DNA from: Alphaproteobacteria bacterium
GTDB lineage: Bacteria; Pseudomonadota; Alphaproteobacteria; Caulobacterales; Aquidulcibacteraceae
Length of the DNA: 64,000 bases
Reading direction: 5' to 3'
Assembly: GCA_018969015.1 (NCBI GenBank)
Contig: JAGWZE010000017.1
Coordinates: 1-64,000 of the forward strand
Below the pieces are notes generated by a model. The model saw only the letters and a program-made list of their open reading frames with translations. It made no database searches and had not been told where the DNA came from. Position 1 is the stretch's first letter. Each line of letters opens with the position of its first letter. Shown here in pieces: positions 31,365-39,465 of the stretch. Made by a program: the position numbers and the translations under genes.

Positions 31365-31766
31365 ATGAAAAAATTGATTTTGGCCGCGGGCCTGAGCGCC
31401 GCAGCCCTGATTTTCGCACCCGTCGCACTCGCACATGATCGCGACGACGACCGCGGCGACCGCAGCGGCCACGTGGAGAAAGCCGAGCGCGCCGACCGTG
31501 ACCATGGCCGCAACCGTGGTTCGGAAGCGCACGGCCGCGGCGGCGATCGCGACCGCGTGGAAGAAGCGCGCCGCGAGGGCGAAGATGTCGGCGTAGACGG
31601 CGTGAAGCGCCGCGGCGACGGCTCGGTCGACGACAACGGCGTCGACGACGAGAACGAAACCGAGACCGAGCACCTCAACAAGGTCGAAGACAATTCCACC
31701 GGCGTGAAGCGCCGGGGCGATGGCTCCATCGACGACAACAGCACGCACAAGCCGAAAGGCGTGTGA
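31365..31766 (+). CDS. Small secreted highly charged protein with internal repeat
   Basis: 133 residues: a clear signal peptide (MKKLILAAGLSAAALIFAPVALA, cleavage near residue 23) and a mature part almost entirely of Asp, Glu, Arg, Lys, Gly and His, with no hydrophobic core, so probably disordered. Two near-identical copies of GVKRRGDGS(V/I)DDN stand at 79-91 and 113-125. The D-x-D-rich stretches could bind divalent metal, but no EF-hand loop is complete. A GTG directly precedes the ATG; the ATG is chosen, with AGGGG upstream. No family recognised. It is a single-gene unit with its own promoter candidate and terminator. Confidence 0.75.
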   Translation: MKKLILAAGLSAAALIFAPVALAHDRDDDRGDRSGHVEKAERADRDHGRNRGSEAHGRGGDRDRVEEARREGEDVGVDGVKRRGDGSVDDNGVDDENETETEHLNKVEDNSTGVKRRGDGSIDDNSTHKPKGV

Positions 31767-31790
31767 TCGCGCCAGGAGCGTCGAAGAGTA

Positions 31791-31830
31791 ACGCGCGCGG
31801 GCCCGGGAGCGCCCGCGCGCGTTTTCTTTT
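31791..31830. terminator. Strong hairpin terminator between convergent genes
   Basis: A perfect 12-bp stem (ACGCGCGCGGGC, 31791-31802; GCCCGCGCGCGT, 31811-31822), 8-nt loop, then TTTTCTTTT on the plus strand. It ends the secreted-protein transcript, 25 bases after its stop, and lies just past the 3' end of the convergent thiolase gene. Confidence 0.88.
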
Positions 31831-31833
31831 GGA

Positions 31834-33072
31834 TCACATGCGCTCGACGATGATCGCCGGGGCCATGCCGCCGGCGGCGCACATCGTCACGAGGCCGCGC
31901 TTGAGGTCGCGGCGCTCGAGTTCGTCGATGATGGTGCCGATCAGGATCGAGCCCGTGGCGCCGATCGGGTGACCGAGCGCCATCGCGCCGCCGTTCACGT
32001 TGACCTTGTCGCGATCGAGCTTCAGGTCGCGGATGAACTTCTCCGCCACCACGGCGAACGCTTCGTTGATCTCGAACAGGTCGATGTCGTCGATCGTGAG
32101 GCCCGCTTTCGCGAGCACCTTCTTCGCGGCCGGCACCGGCGCATTGAGCATCAGCGTCGGGCTGTCGCCCACGTTCGCCATCGCGACGACGCGCGCGCGC
32201 GGCTTCAGGCCGTTCTTCTTAGCGTATTCGGGCGAGGCCAGTAGCACCGCCGCCGCGCCGTCGACGACGCCCGACGAATTGCCGGCGTGGTGCACGTGCT
32301 TGATCTTGAGGTCCGGATAGACCTGGCGGATGAGCCCGCCGAACGTCGTGCCCTTCTCGTCGAGCGGCACCTCGGCCATCGCCTCGAAGGACGGCTTCAG
32401 CGCGGCAAGGCCTTCGCGCGTCGTTTGCGGGCGCGGGAATTCCTCGCGGTCGAGCGCCAGCGTGCCGTCTTCCTTGTAGACCGGAACGAGGCTCTTGTTG
32501 AAATGGCCGCCCTTGATCGCGGCGTCGGCGCGCTGCTGGCTCACGAGCGCCAGATCGTCCGTCGCTTCGCGGGAGATGCCTTCCAGCGTCGCGATCGCGT
32601 CCGCGCACACGCCCTGGTGCGACTGCGGATGCCGCGCGCGCAGGCGCAGGTTGCCGCTGTCCATGAACGGCGGCGATTTCGGATCGGCCGTCGAGGACGT
32701 GTAGGACATCATCTCCGTGCCGCCGGCGACGACGAGGTGCTCCATGCCCGACATGATCGAGGCGGCCGCGAGGTTCACCGTAGTGATGCCCGAGCCGCAG
32801 AAGCGATCGAGCGTCATGCCGCTGGAGCGCACGTCGTAGCCGGCGTCGAGCGAGGCCATGCGGCCGAGATCGCCGCCCTGCTTGCCGCGCTGGGAGCTCG
32901 TGCCCCAGATCACGTCGTCCACTTCCGACGTCTTGATGTTGTTGCGCTCGGCGATCGCCTTCAGCACGGAGGCCGCGAGCTGCTGCGGGTGAATGTCGGC
33001 GAGCGCGCCCTTCCCGACCTTGCCGATTCCGCGCGGCGTGCGGCAGGCGTCGATGATCCAAGCCTCAGGCAT
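31834..33072 (-). CDS. Acetyl-CoA acyltransferase (thiolase)
   Basis: 412 residues of the thiolase family. Nucleophilic Cys92 is in DRFCGSGIT, the active-site Asn and His are in NEAFAVV and GHPIGATG, and the second Cys is in MCAAGGMAPAIIVE. The start MPEAWIIDACRTPRG is typical of the FadA-like acetyl-CoA C-acyltransferases found beside beta-oxidation genes. It cleaves or condenses 3-ketoacyl-CoA. No fadB-type partner is adjacent, so biosynthetic or degradative direction is undecided. Distinct from the PhaA-type thiolase at 51866-53050. Confidence 0.9.
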   Translation of the reverse strand: MPEAWIIDACRTPRGIGKVGKGALADIHPQQLAASVLKAIAERNNIKTSEVDDVIWGTSSQRGKQGGDLGRMASLDAGYDVRSSGMTLDRFCGSGITTVNLAAASIMSGMEHLVVAGGTEMMSYTSSTADPKSPPFMDSGNLRLRARHPQSHQGVCADAIATLEGISREATDDLALVSQQRADAAIKGGHFNKSLVPVYKEDGTLALDREEFPRPQTTREGLAALKPSFEAMAEVPLDEKGTTFGGLIRQVYPDLKIKHVHHAGNSSGVVDGAAAVLLASPEYAKKNGLKPRARVVAMANVGDSPTLMLNAPVPAAKKVLAKAGLTIDDIDLFEINEAFAVVAEKFIRDLKLDRDKVNVNGGAMALGHPIGATGSILIGTIIDELERRDLKRGLVTMCAAGGMAPAIIVERM

Positions 33073-33189
33073 TTTCCTCTCCCGTTCCGGTGTGGCGACG
33101 TCCGCATTACAGGCAATGCCGCGGCCCCGCCAGCCTTGCGCTGGGGCAAGGCCGCCTTCACCTTACGGCGCCTGGGGGCCGACGTTGCC

Positions 33190-33933
33190 ATGGAGACGCG
33201 CATGCATCTGCGGGAAGGACAGCCGATCGACGTTGCCGACTTCGCCGCCGCCCTCGCCGCTCGGCGCGCGCCCGGCGAGACGTTCGTGCTCGGCCTGACG
33301 GGCTCGGTCGCCTCCGGCAAGAGCACGCTCGCCGCCGCGCTCGCCGAGCGCCTGGCCGCGCAGGACGGCGCGCGTGTGGAGGTCGTGAGCACCGACGGCT
33401 TTCTCTTCCCGAACGCCGTGCTCACCGCGCGCGACGCGCTCGGCCGCAAGGGCTTTCCCGACACCTACGACGCCGACGCCATGGCCGCGATGATCGTCGC
33501 CGCCCGCCGCGGCGAGGCGGAAGCGCCCGCCTATTCGCACGTGCTCTACGACATCGATCCCGCGCTGGCGCGTCGCTTTCCCAAGCCGGACATTCTGGTG
33601 CTCGAAGGGCTCGGATTGCCGCCGGGCGGCGCCGTCGCCGCGCTCGACCTGTTCGCCTATCTCGACGCCGACGAGGCCGATCTCGCGCGCTGGTTCCTCG
33701 AGCGTTTCCGCCGCTTTCTGGAGGCCGCGCGCACCGATCCCGCGTCTTTTTATGCGCGGTTCCTGAGCCTCACGCCCGAGGCGGCGGACGCGTTCGCGCT
33801 CGAGGTCTGGGAGAAGATCAATCTCGCCAATCTGCGCCAGCACATCGCGCCCACCCGCGATCTCGCCGATGTCGTGCTGCGCAAGGACGCCGCCCACGGG
33901 CTGAGCGTCGCGGCCGTCAAAGCGCGCCGATGA
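33190..33933 (+). CDS. P-loop kinase of the type I pantothenate kinase family
   Basis: 247 residues with a Walker A motif GLTGSVASGKST, the strand VEVVSTDGFLFPNAVL with its catalytic Asp, and the segment RKGFPDTYDADAM, all characteristic of bacterial type I CoaA. It also has YSHVLYDI and LVLEGLGL in the expected order. Type I CoaA is usually about 315 residues, so this one is shorter and lacks part of the C-terminal region. It may be a divergent pantothenate kinase or a related small-molecule kinase. ATGs at 33190 and 33202 are both possible. Its last 17 bases overlap the convergent phosphoribosyltransferase gene. Confidence 0.75.
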   Translation: METRMHLREGQPIDVADFAAALAARRAPGETFVLGLTGSVASGKSTLAAALAERLAAQDGARVEVVSTDGFLFPNAVLTARDALGRKGFPDTYDADAMAAMIVAARRGEAEAPAYSHVLYDIDPALARRFPKPDILVLEGLGLPPGGAVAALDLFAYLDADEADLARWFLERFRRFLEAARTDPASFYARFLSLTPEAADAFALEVWEKINLANLRQHIAPTRDLADVVLRKDAAHGLSVAAVKARR

Positions 33934-34438
33934 ATGGCAGGCCGCGATACCGCCCCGCGTCGTCCATGCCGTATCCGACGAGGAACCGATCCGGCGCATC
34001 GAAGCCGATCAGCTCGATCGGTTCGCCGAGCGCCGCGGGCTTGCGGATCATGGCGCAGGCCAGCGTGCGCGTGGCGCCCTTCGCGGCGAGGTGCGCGCGC
34101 GCGTAGGCGATCGTCCGGCCACTGTCGAACACGTCGTCGAGGATCAAGGCCGGACGCCCCTCGATCTCGCGCGAAAGGTCCGCGCGGACGACCACCTTGC
34201 CCGAAGACTCGCGCGCGTCGCGGTAGCTTTCGAGCCACAGGCTGTCGAGCAGCGGGTGCCGGTTGCGTCGCGCCAGCGCGCGCAGAAGATCCACCGCGAA
34301 CGGCATCGCGCCCTGCAGCAGAACCACGACGGTCCAGCCGTCGTCCACGTCGCGCGCCAGGGTCTCGGCCATCGCGTCGACACGCGCCGCGATCGCGGCC
34401 TCGTCGAACAGCACGTCGAGGGATGTGGGCAAGGTCAC
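33917..34438 (-). CDS. hpt: Hypoxanthine phosphoribosyltransferase
   Basis: 173 residues of the type I PRTase family: PRPP-binding motif ALILDDVFDSGRTI near residue 97, flexible-loop region SYRDARESSGKVV, and C-terminal VGYGMDDAGRYRGLPFIG, matching the HGPRT end. It salvages hypoxanthine/guanine with PRPP. The start is GTG (MTLPTSLDVLFDE); no in-frame ATG lies upstream. Tail-to-tail overlap of 17 bases with the CoaA-like gene. Confidence 0.9.
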   Translation of the reverse strand: MTLPTSLDVLFDEAAIAARVDAMAETLARDVDDGWTVVVLLQGAMPFAVDLLRALARRNRHPLLDSLWLESYRDARESSGKVVVRADLSREIEGRPALILDDVFDSGRTIAYARAHLAAKGATRTLACAMIRKPAALGEPIELIGFDAPDRFLVGYGMDDAGRYRGLPFIGAL

Positions 34439-34478
34439 CCGCGCACCATGACCGCAGGCGCGAAGGAACGCAAAGCGA

Positions 34479-35474
34479 TCAGCCGCGGATCGCCGCCGGC
34501 GTGATCGTCTGGTCCGGCGCCATCGGCCGCAGCGGGCCGGCGCGGATGATCATGTCGTCGGCGGACGTCGCCGGGCGAAGCGGCAGCTCGTCGCCCAGCA
34601 CCGAGGCCTGGCGCGCCTGATCCGGGCCAAGCGCCAAGGGCTCGTCGCTATGTTCTTCCGGCGCCACGATCGGCGGCTGCGCGGGCGGCATCGGCGCCGC
34701 GACCGGGGCCTTCGGGGCCGCCGCCGCCGTTGGCGGATGCGCCACGGCTTCCTTCGCCGAAGCGAACGTCACTTCGAGATCGACGGCCTGGCTCGGCGGA
34801 TTGTCGAGCACCGCCGTGAAGGGCGCCGCGCCGCCCGGCTGCACGACCGGCGCCTCGACCTTGGCGAGCCACGAGTAGACCTCTTCGCCCTTCGCATCGC
34901 GCAGGGCCAGCCGGAGCACGGGAACGGACTTCTCGTCCGCGCCGATATTGCGCACCGCGCCGCGCACCACGAGCACGGGCGTCGGCCCTTCGAAGGTGCG
35001 GTCGATGTCGAGATCGGAGAATTCCAGCCCGTAGACGTTCACGTCCAGACCGACGGCCGCGAACGCGCCCGCCGCATTCGGCCACATCGTCGCGATGTCT
35101 TCGCGGAACACCACCGCGCCCGCAGCCGAAGCCGCCAGCGCGACGCCCGCGCCCGTCCAGGCCCCGATGGCGACGCGCACGCGGTCGCGGCGTTCGCGTT
35201 CGGCCTGCTGCTGGCGCAGACGCGCCACCGGCGAACCGCCCATGCCGGAGGCCGCCAGCCGCATGCGCTCGACCTGGTCGCGCGTCAGCGGCGGACGCTC
35301 GGAAGCGCTTGCGGCGGGCAGGAGATCGTCGGGGGCGTTCTGGTCCAGGACCAGCGGCCCCTGGCAGAACCAGGTGTGCGAGCAGGAGGCGCAGCGTACG
35401 GTCCGGCCGTTCGCCCCGATCGACGAGTCGTCCGCGAAGTACCGTGTCTGACAGGACGGACACGTGAGAATCAT
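34479..35474 (-). CDS. Zinc-ribbon (MJ0042-type) membrane protein, DUF3426-like
   Basis: 331 residues. The N-terminus carries an MJ0042 zinc ribbon with CPSC (residues 5-8) and CASC near residue 28. Then come a charged segment, one TM helix at about 103-125 and a periplasmic part containing a DUF3426-like beta domain (about 145-240; VVRGAVRNIG, LRLALRDAKGEEVYSW). The C-terminal tail is Pro/Ala-rich and low complexity. Family members are found across proteobacteria near division and envelope genes; function is unknown. Transcribed divergently from ftsE across 71 bases. Confidence 0.8.
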   Translation of the reverse strand: MILTCPSCQTRYFADDSSIGANGRTVRCASCSHTWFCQGPLVLDQNAPDDLLPAASASERPPLTRDQVERMRLAASGMGGSPVARLRQQQAERERRDRVRVAIGAWTGAGVALAASAAGAVVFREDIATMWPNAAGAFAAVGLDVNVYGLEFSDLDIDRTFEGPTPVLVVRGAVRNIGADEKSVPVLRLALRDAKGEEVYSWLAKVEAPVVQPGGAAPFTAVLDNPPSQAVDLEVTFASAKEAVAHPPTAAAAPKAPVAAPMPPAQPPIVAPEEHSDEPLALGPDQARQASVLGDELPLRPATSADDMIIRAGPLRPMAPDQTITPAAIRG

Positions 35475-35545
35475 GGACGCGGCGCTCTTTCTTGACCTTA
35501 TATCCCGAACTTCCTTTCGTCCGATTCGGCTGGAATTGTCGAGCG

Positions 35546-36280
35546 ATGCGCCAGTCTGAGGTCAACGCCCCCCGCCAGGACGACGCCCCGTCCGCCCCCG
35601 GTCAGGCCCGGCCGCCCGCCGCACGCCTCGTCATGGCGTCCACGATCGACGGCCTGTTGGAGAAGGTCTCCTTCTCGGTTCCGGCCGGCGAGATCACGGC
35701 GGTCTACGGCCCGGCCGGCGCCGGCAAGACCGCTCTGGCCGACGTTCTGCGTCTCGCCAAGCGGGTCAACGCCGGCGGCTGCGACCTGTTCGGCGAAAAC
35801 ACGTTGCGTCTCAACGCCAACCGCCGCGCTCACCTGAAGCGCCGGATCGGCTTCATCGCGCAGTCGCCAACCCTGTTCGACCACCTCTCAGCCATCCAGA
35901 ACGTCCTCGCGCCGTTGCGACTCATCCGCAGGCTGAGCGAGGAGGACGAGCGCGACGCGGCCGACGTGGCGCAATATCTTGGGTTGAAGATGCGCGACGA
36001 CCGCCCCGTGGCCTTTATGTCCGGCTCCGAACGCCGACGCCTCGCCGTCGCGCGCGCGGTCGCGCAGCGGCCGGACCTGCTGATTGCCGACGAGCCGTGC
36101 GCCGGCCTCGCGCCCGACGCCGCCGGCCGCGTGCTCAAGCTCCTGCTCCAGTCCCGCAAGTCGGGCACGGCCGTCCTCATCCTCACCCAGGACGAGGACC
36201 TCGCCGCCAGCCTGCCGGGCGACCTCTGGCGCATGGCGGACGGCATCATGAGCCCGCCCGGCCATGTGGCCGCATCATGA
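35546..36280 (+). CDS. ftsE: FtsE cell-division ATP-binding protein, degenerate
   Basis: 244 residues from the ATG at 35546; a shorter start at 35633 would give 215, closer to the usual 220-230. Walker A GPAGAGKT is at 55-62, the Q-loop Gln in FIAQSPTLF, and Walker B LLIADEP is intact. The ABC signature is MSGSE instead of LSGGE, and the H-loop reads LTQDEDL where FtsE has THD, so the catalytic switch histidine is replaced by Gln. FtsE drives FtsX to activate peptidoglycan hydrolases at the septum. Identity rests on the ftsX gene overlapping by 4 bases. First gene of a six-gene coupled chain. Confidence 0.88.
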   Translation: MRQSEVNAPRQDDAPSAPGQARPPAARLVMASTIDGLLEKVSFSVPAGEITAVYGPAGAGKTALADVLRLAKRVNAGGCDLFGENTLRLNANRRAHLKRRIGFIAQSPTLFDHLSAIQNVLAPLRLIRRLSEEDERDAADVAQYLGLKMRDDRPVAFMSGSERRRLAVARAVAQRPDLLIADEPCAGLAPDAAGRVLKLLLQSRKSGTAVLILTQDEDLAASLPGDLWRMADGIMSPPGHVAAS

Positions 36281-37128
36281 TCCCCGTGCCACGCCCCGCG
36301 GGCGGTCGCGCCCTGTTCTGGCTCACGGTGACGGCGTGCGTGTTCGCGGCCGGCGCCGCCTTCGCCGCGCTTCTCGCGCTGCGCGGCGCACAGCTCGCCG
36401 AGATGGACTCCCGCTCCGCCGTGATCGTGCGCGTTCTTGCGCCCGACGACGCCGCCGCCGTGGCCCGCGCCGCCGAGATCGCGCAGCAGACGCAAGGCGT
36501 GGTCAGCGCGGAAGCGATGTCGCCGGCCCGCGCCGCAACGCTTCTGCGGCAGTTCGGGATGGCGCCGCCGGAAGAGCCGTTGCCCGCGCTGCGCCTCGTC
36601 GAAGTCGAGACGGACGGCTCGAGCGCCACGCCCGGCGCGCTGGCTGACAATCTCCTCGGCGCCGGCCTGCAGGCCGAGCTCATCCGCGGGCCCAGCTCCA
36701 GCGTCGCGCAGCGCGCGACCGCCAACGTACGCGTTGCGGCGTTCGGCGGCGCCGGCGCCGCCCTCCTCGCGGCGGCCTTCATCGTCACCTTCGCCGGCGC
36801 CGCGCGCGGCGCGTCCGGCGCGGCGACCATGGCGCAGGGCCTCGTCGATCTCGGCGCCACGCGCGGTCAGGTCATGGGCGTGTTCGGCGGCGAGGCGGCG
36901 TCGGCCGGGTTTATCGCCGGCCTCACCGCAGCCGCCACGGTCGTGGCCGGGCTCGTTGCGCTGCGTCTGCATGGCCCCGATCCGGCTCTGGCGCTGTTGA
37001 TCGCCCGCATGACGCCGATCGAGTACGCGCCGCTCGCGGCTGCGCCCGTCGTCGCCGCGCTGCTCGGCGGCCTCGGCGCGCGCGCCGCCGCCGATGCGGC
37101 CTTCACCCGCGCGGCGGTGAAGCCGTGA
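36277..37128 (+). CDS. ftsX: FtsX cell-division membrane protein
   Basis: 283 residues with the FtsX layout: TM1 near 12-36, a periplasmic domain (about 37-148) and three further TM helices (about 150-176, 202-228, 245-270), the middle loop carrying GLVDLGATRGQVMGVFG, which matches the FtsX coupling helix region. It forms the membrane part of the FtsEX complex. The start overlaps the ftsE stop (ATGA) and its stop overlaps the next start (GTGA). Confidence 0.88.
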   Translation: MIPVPRPAGGRALFWLTVTACVFAAGAAFAALLALRGAQLAEMDSRSAVIVRVLAPDDAAAVARAAEIAQQTQGVVSAEAMSPARAATLLRQFGMAPPEEPLPALRLVEVETDGSSATPGALADNLLGAGLQAELIRGPSSSVAQRATANVRVAAFGGAGAALLAAAFIVTFAGAARGASGAATMAQGLVDLGATRGQVMGVFGGEAASAGFIAGLTAAATVVAGLVALRLHGPDPALALLIARMTPIEYAPLAAAPVVAALLGGLGARAAADAAFTRAAVKP

Positions 37129-37751
37129 ACTTCCTGCGCGGCGCGTTCCTGGCCGTGCTGACGGCCCTGGTGCTGGCGTTCGCGCTCGGCTTCTACGGCT
37201 TCGCGCAGACGGTCCACCGCGCTGGCCCCGCCACGCCCTTGCCCGAAGCGGACGGCATCGTCTCGCTCACCGGCGGCTCGCTCGAACGGATCTCCACGGG
37301 CATGGACCTTCTCGCCCAGGGCCGCGGGCGCCGCCTGCTCATCTCCGGCGTCAATCCGAAAGTCACCGACGCCGAACTGCGCGACGCGCTCGGCGCCAAT
37401 CCCGACCTGTTCCGCTGCTGCGTCGATGTCGGGCGCTCGGCGGAGGACACGCTCGGCAACGCCGCCGAGACGGCCGCATGGGCCAAGCGCAACGGCTTCG
37501 ACGAGCTCATCGTCGTCACCGCCGACTATCACATGCCGCGCAGCCTCGCGGAGTTGCGGCTCGCCATGCCCGGCGCGGTGCTGATCGCCTACCCCGTCTC
37601 CACCGCCGTGACGCAGCCGGGCTCCTGGCAGCGCGACATCACCGCGGCCGGCCGGCTCGCCGCCGAATACCTCAAATATCTCGTCATCCGCGGGCGCGAA
37701 GAACTGCTCTCGCTCGACGAGCCGTCCCCTCAGGAGTCGCCGTCCTCATGA
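37125..37751 (+). CDS. YdcF/DUF218-family membrane-anchored protein
   Basis: 208 residues with an N-terminal membrane segment (about 5-28) and a DUF218 domain: GGSLERISTGMDLL, then SAEDTLGNAAETAAWAK and VVTADYHMPRSLAEL, the conserved core of the SanA/YdcF family. Family members are implicated in envelope integrity; biochemical function is not settled. GTG start overlapping ftsX by 4 bases; stop overlaps plsC. This ftsEX-DUF218-plsC order is seen in other alphaproteobacteria as far as I know. Confidence 0.85.
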   Translation: MNFLRGAFLAVLTALVLAFALGFYGFAQTVHRAGPATPLPEADGIVSLTGGSLERISTGMDLLAQGRGRRLLISGVNPKVTDAELRDALGANPDLFRCCVDVGRSAEDTLGNAAETAAWAKRNGFDELIVVTADYHMPRSLAELRLAMPGAVLIAYPVSTAVTQPGSWQRDITAAGRLAAEYLKYLVIRGREELLSLDEPSPQESPSS

Positions 37752-38464
37752 CCGCGCTGCGCGCCGGACTTTTCGTGCTCTGGTTCTACGGATCGATGAC
37801 GGTAATCGGGCTGCTCGGCATGCCGCTGATGCTGCTGAGCCCCCGCTACGGGATCGATGTCGCGCGCACCTGGTCGGCCGTGTCGATGTGGGGCCTGCGC
37901 TGGATCTGCGGCGTGAAGATCCGTGTCGACGGCAAGGCGCACATTCCCCAGGGCGCCGCGATCGTCGCCGGCAAACATCAGGCGCAGCTCGACACCGTCG
38001 CGCCCTTCGTGCTGCTGCCGCGGCCGGCGTTCGTGCTCAAAAAGGAGCTGCTCGCGATGCCGGTGTTCGGCTATTTCGCCGGGCGTTCCGGCCACATCCC
38101 GGTCGATCGCGAGGCGCAGGCCTCCGCGCTCAAGACCATGCTGCGCGCCGCCCGCAAAGCGCGCGACGAAGGCCGTCAGATCGTGATCTTCCCGGAAGGC
38201 ACGCGCCATGCGCCGGGCGAGCCGAGCGAGTACAAGATCGGGGTGTTCGCGCTCTATCGCGATCTCGGCGTGCCCTGCGTGCCGCTCGCGCTGGACACCG
38301 GCCGCGTCTGGTCGAAATCCGGCTACAAGATCAAGCCGGGCGTGACGACGTTCCGCTTCCTCGAGCCGATCCCGCCCGGCCTTTCGCGCGACGCGTTCAT
38401 GCAGACGCTGCAGACGCGGCTCGACGCCGAATCCGCCGCGCTTCTTGCGGCCGATCCCGCATGA
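37748..38464 (+). CDS. plsC: 1-acyl-sn-glycerol-3-phosphate acyltransferase
   Basis: 238 residues of the LPLAT family: N-terminal hydrophobic segment (about 6-32), the HX4D catalytic motif as KHQAQLD (His near residue 77), the acceptor-binding FPEGTR motif near 157, and PCVPLALDTG, matching the block IV proline region. It acylates lysophosphatidate to phosphatidate at the inner membrane. Overlaps both neighbours by 4 bases. Confidence 0.9.
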   Translation: MTALRAGLFVLWFYGSMTVIGLLGMPLMLLSPRYGIDVARTWSAVSMWGLRWICGVKIRVDGKAHIPQGAAIVAGKHQAQLDTVAPFVLLPRPAFVLKKELLAMPVFGYFAGRSGHIPVDREAQASALKTMLRAARKARDEGRQIVIFPEGTRHAPGEPSEYKIGVFALYRDLGVPCVPLALDTGRVWSKSGYKIKPGVTTFRFLEPIPPGLSRDAFMQTLQTRLDAESAALLAADPA

Positions 38465-39465
38465 GCGGCGCCCGCGCGCCACAGCGATTGGGCCTGTGGC
38501 TTCCCTGGGCGGCGTTCGCCGCCGCGATGCTCGGCTGGTTCGCATACTGGCTGGTGCTGAAGGATCAAGCGCTCGCGCGGTTCGAAGCCGCCGCCGCGGC
38601 CCATCGCGCGGCGGGCGGCGTCGCCGCCTGGCGCAGCGTGTCCGCGGACGGGTTCCCCTTCCGCCTGTCGTTCCGCTTCGCCGATCTCGCGCTCGGCGCG
38701 CGCGACGGCGCGTGGCGCCTCGACGTTCCGCGCGCGTCGCTGCACGTCAATCCGGTCGATCCGCTGCACGTGCTCGGCGCGCCGGATGCGTCCTTCACGC
38801 TTACCCACGGCGGCCGCCGCGCCGAACTCTCCGCGCGCGAAGCGGGCTTCAGCGTGCGCTTCACCGAGAGCGCGCTTGCCCGCGTCTCGCTGCAGGCGAC
38901 AGACCTCTCCTGGCGCGACGCCGAAGGCGCCGCCACCGTCGGCCGCCTGCTCCTGCATCTGCGCCCCGATCCGCGCACCGCCGGCGCCGCGCAGGTCGCG
39001 CTCGAAATCGACGCCTGGAAGCCGCCGCGCATCGCCACCGCGCTTGCGCCGCTCGGCCCCGAGATCGCGCAGGTGCGCGCGGCGATCGTGGTCGACGCCT
39101 ACGCGCGCGCGCTCGATGAGGGCCTGCGCGCCTGGGCGGCGTCGGGCGGCGCCTTGCGCATGGAGGCGGGCGAACTGCGTTGGGGCCCCGCCGCCGCGAC
39201 CGCCACCGGCCGTTTCGTGCGCGACGAGGCCGGTCGTTTCAGCGGGCAGGCCGTGCTCGTCGTCGCCGATCCCGCCGCCGCCTTCGGCCCGCTTGCCGCC
39301 GCGCCAAACCTTCCCGGCCCGGCCCGCGTCGCCCTCTCCCGCGCGGCCGCGGCGCCTGCGCCCTTGTCCGCGCCCCTCGACCTCGCCAACGGCGTGCTCT
39401 CCTACGCCGGGCTCGTTCCGCTCTTGACGATGCCGGCGCCGGCGGCGCAGAGCCCATCGCCATGA
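38461..39465 (+). CDS. DUF2125 membrane-anchored periplasmic protein
   Basis: 334 residues: one N-terminal TM helix (about 13-33; LPWAAFAAAMLGWFAYWLV) and a beta-rich periplasmic domain matching DUF2125 (GGVAAWRSVSADGFPFRLSF and later ALRMEAGELRWGPAAATATGRF). The strand pattern resembles AsmA-like lipid-bridge proteins, but this is only an impression. Function unknown; known mainly from alphaproteobacteria. Coupled by 4-base overlaps to plsC before and tenA after. Confidence 0.82.
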   Translation: MSGARAPQRLGLWLPWAAFAAAMLGWFAYWLVLKDQALARFEAAAAAHRAAGGVAAWRSVSADGFPFRLSFRFADLALGARDGAWRLDVPRASLHVNPVDPLHVLGAPDASFTLTHGGRRAELSAREAGFSVRFTESALARVSLQATDLSWRDAEGAATVGRLLLHLRPDPRTAGAAQVALEIDAWKPPRIATALAPLGPEIAQVRAAIVVDAYARALDEGLRAWAASGGALRMEAGELRWGPAAATATGRFVRDEAGRFSGQAVLVVADPAAAFGPLAAAPNLPGPARVALSRAAAAPAPLSAPLDLANGVLSYAGLVPLLTMPAPAAQSPSP

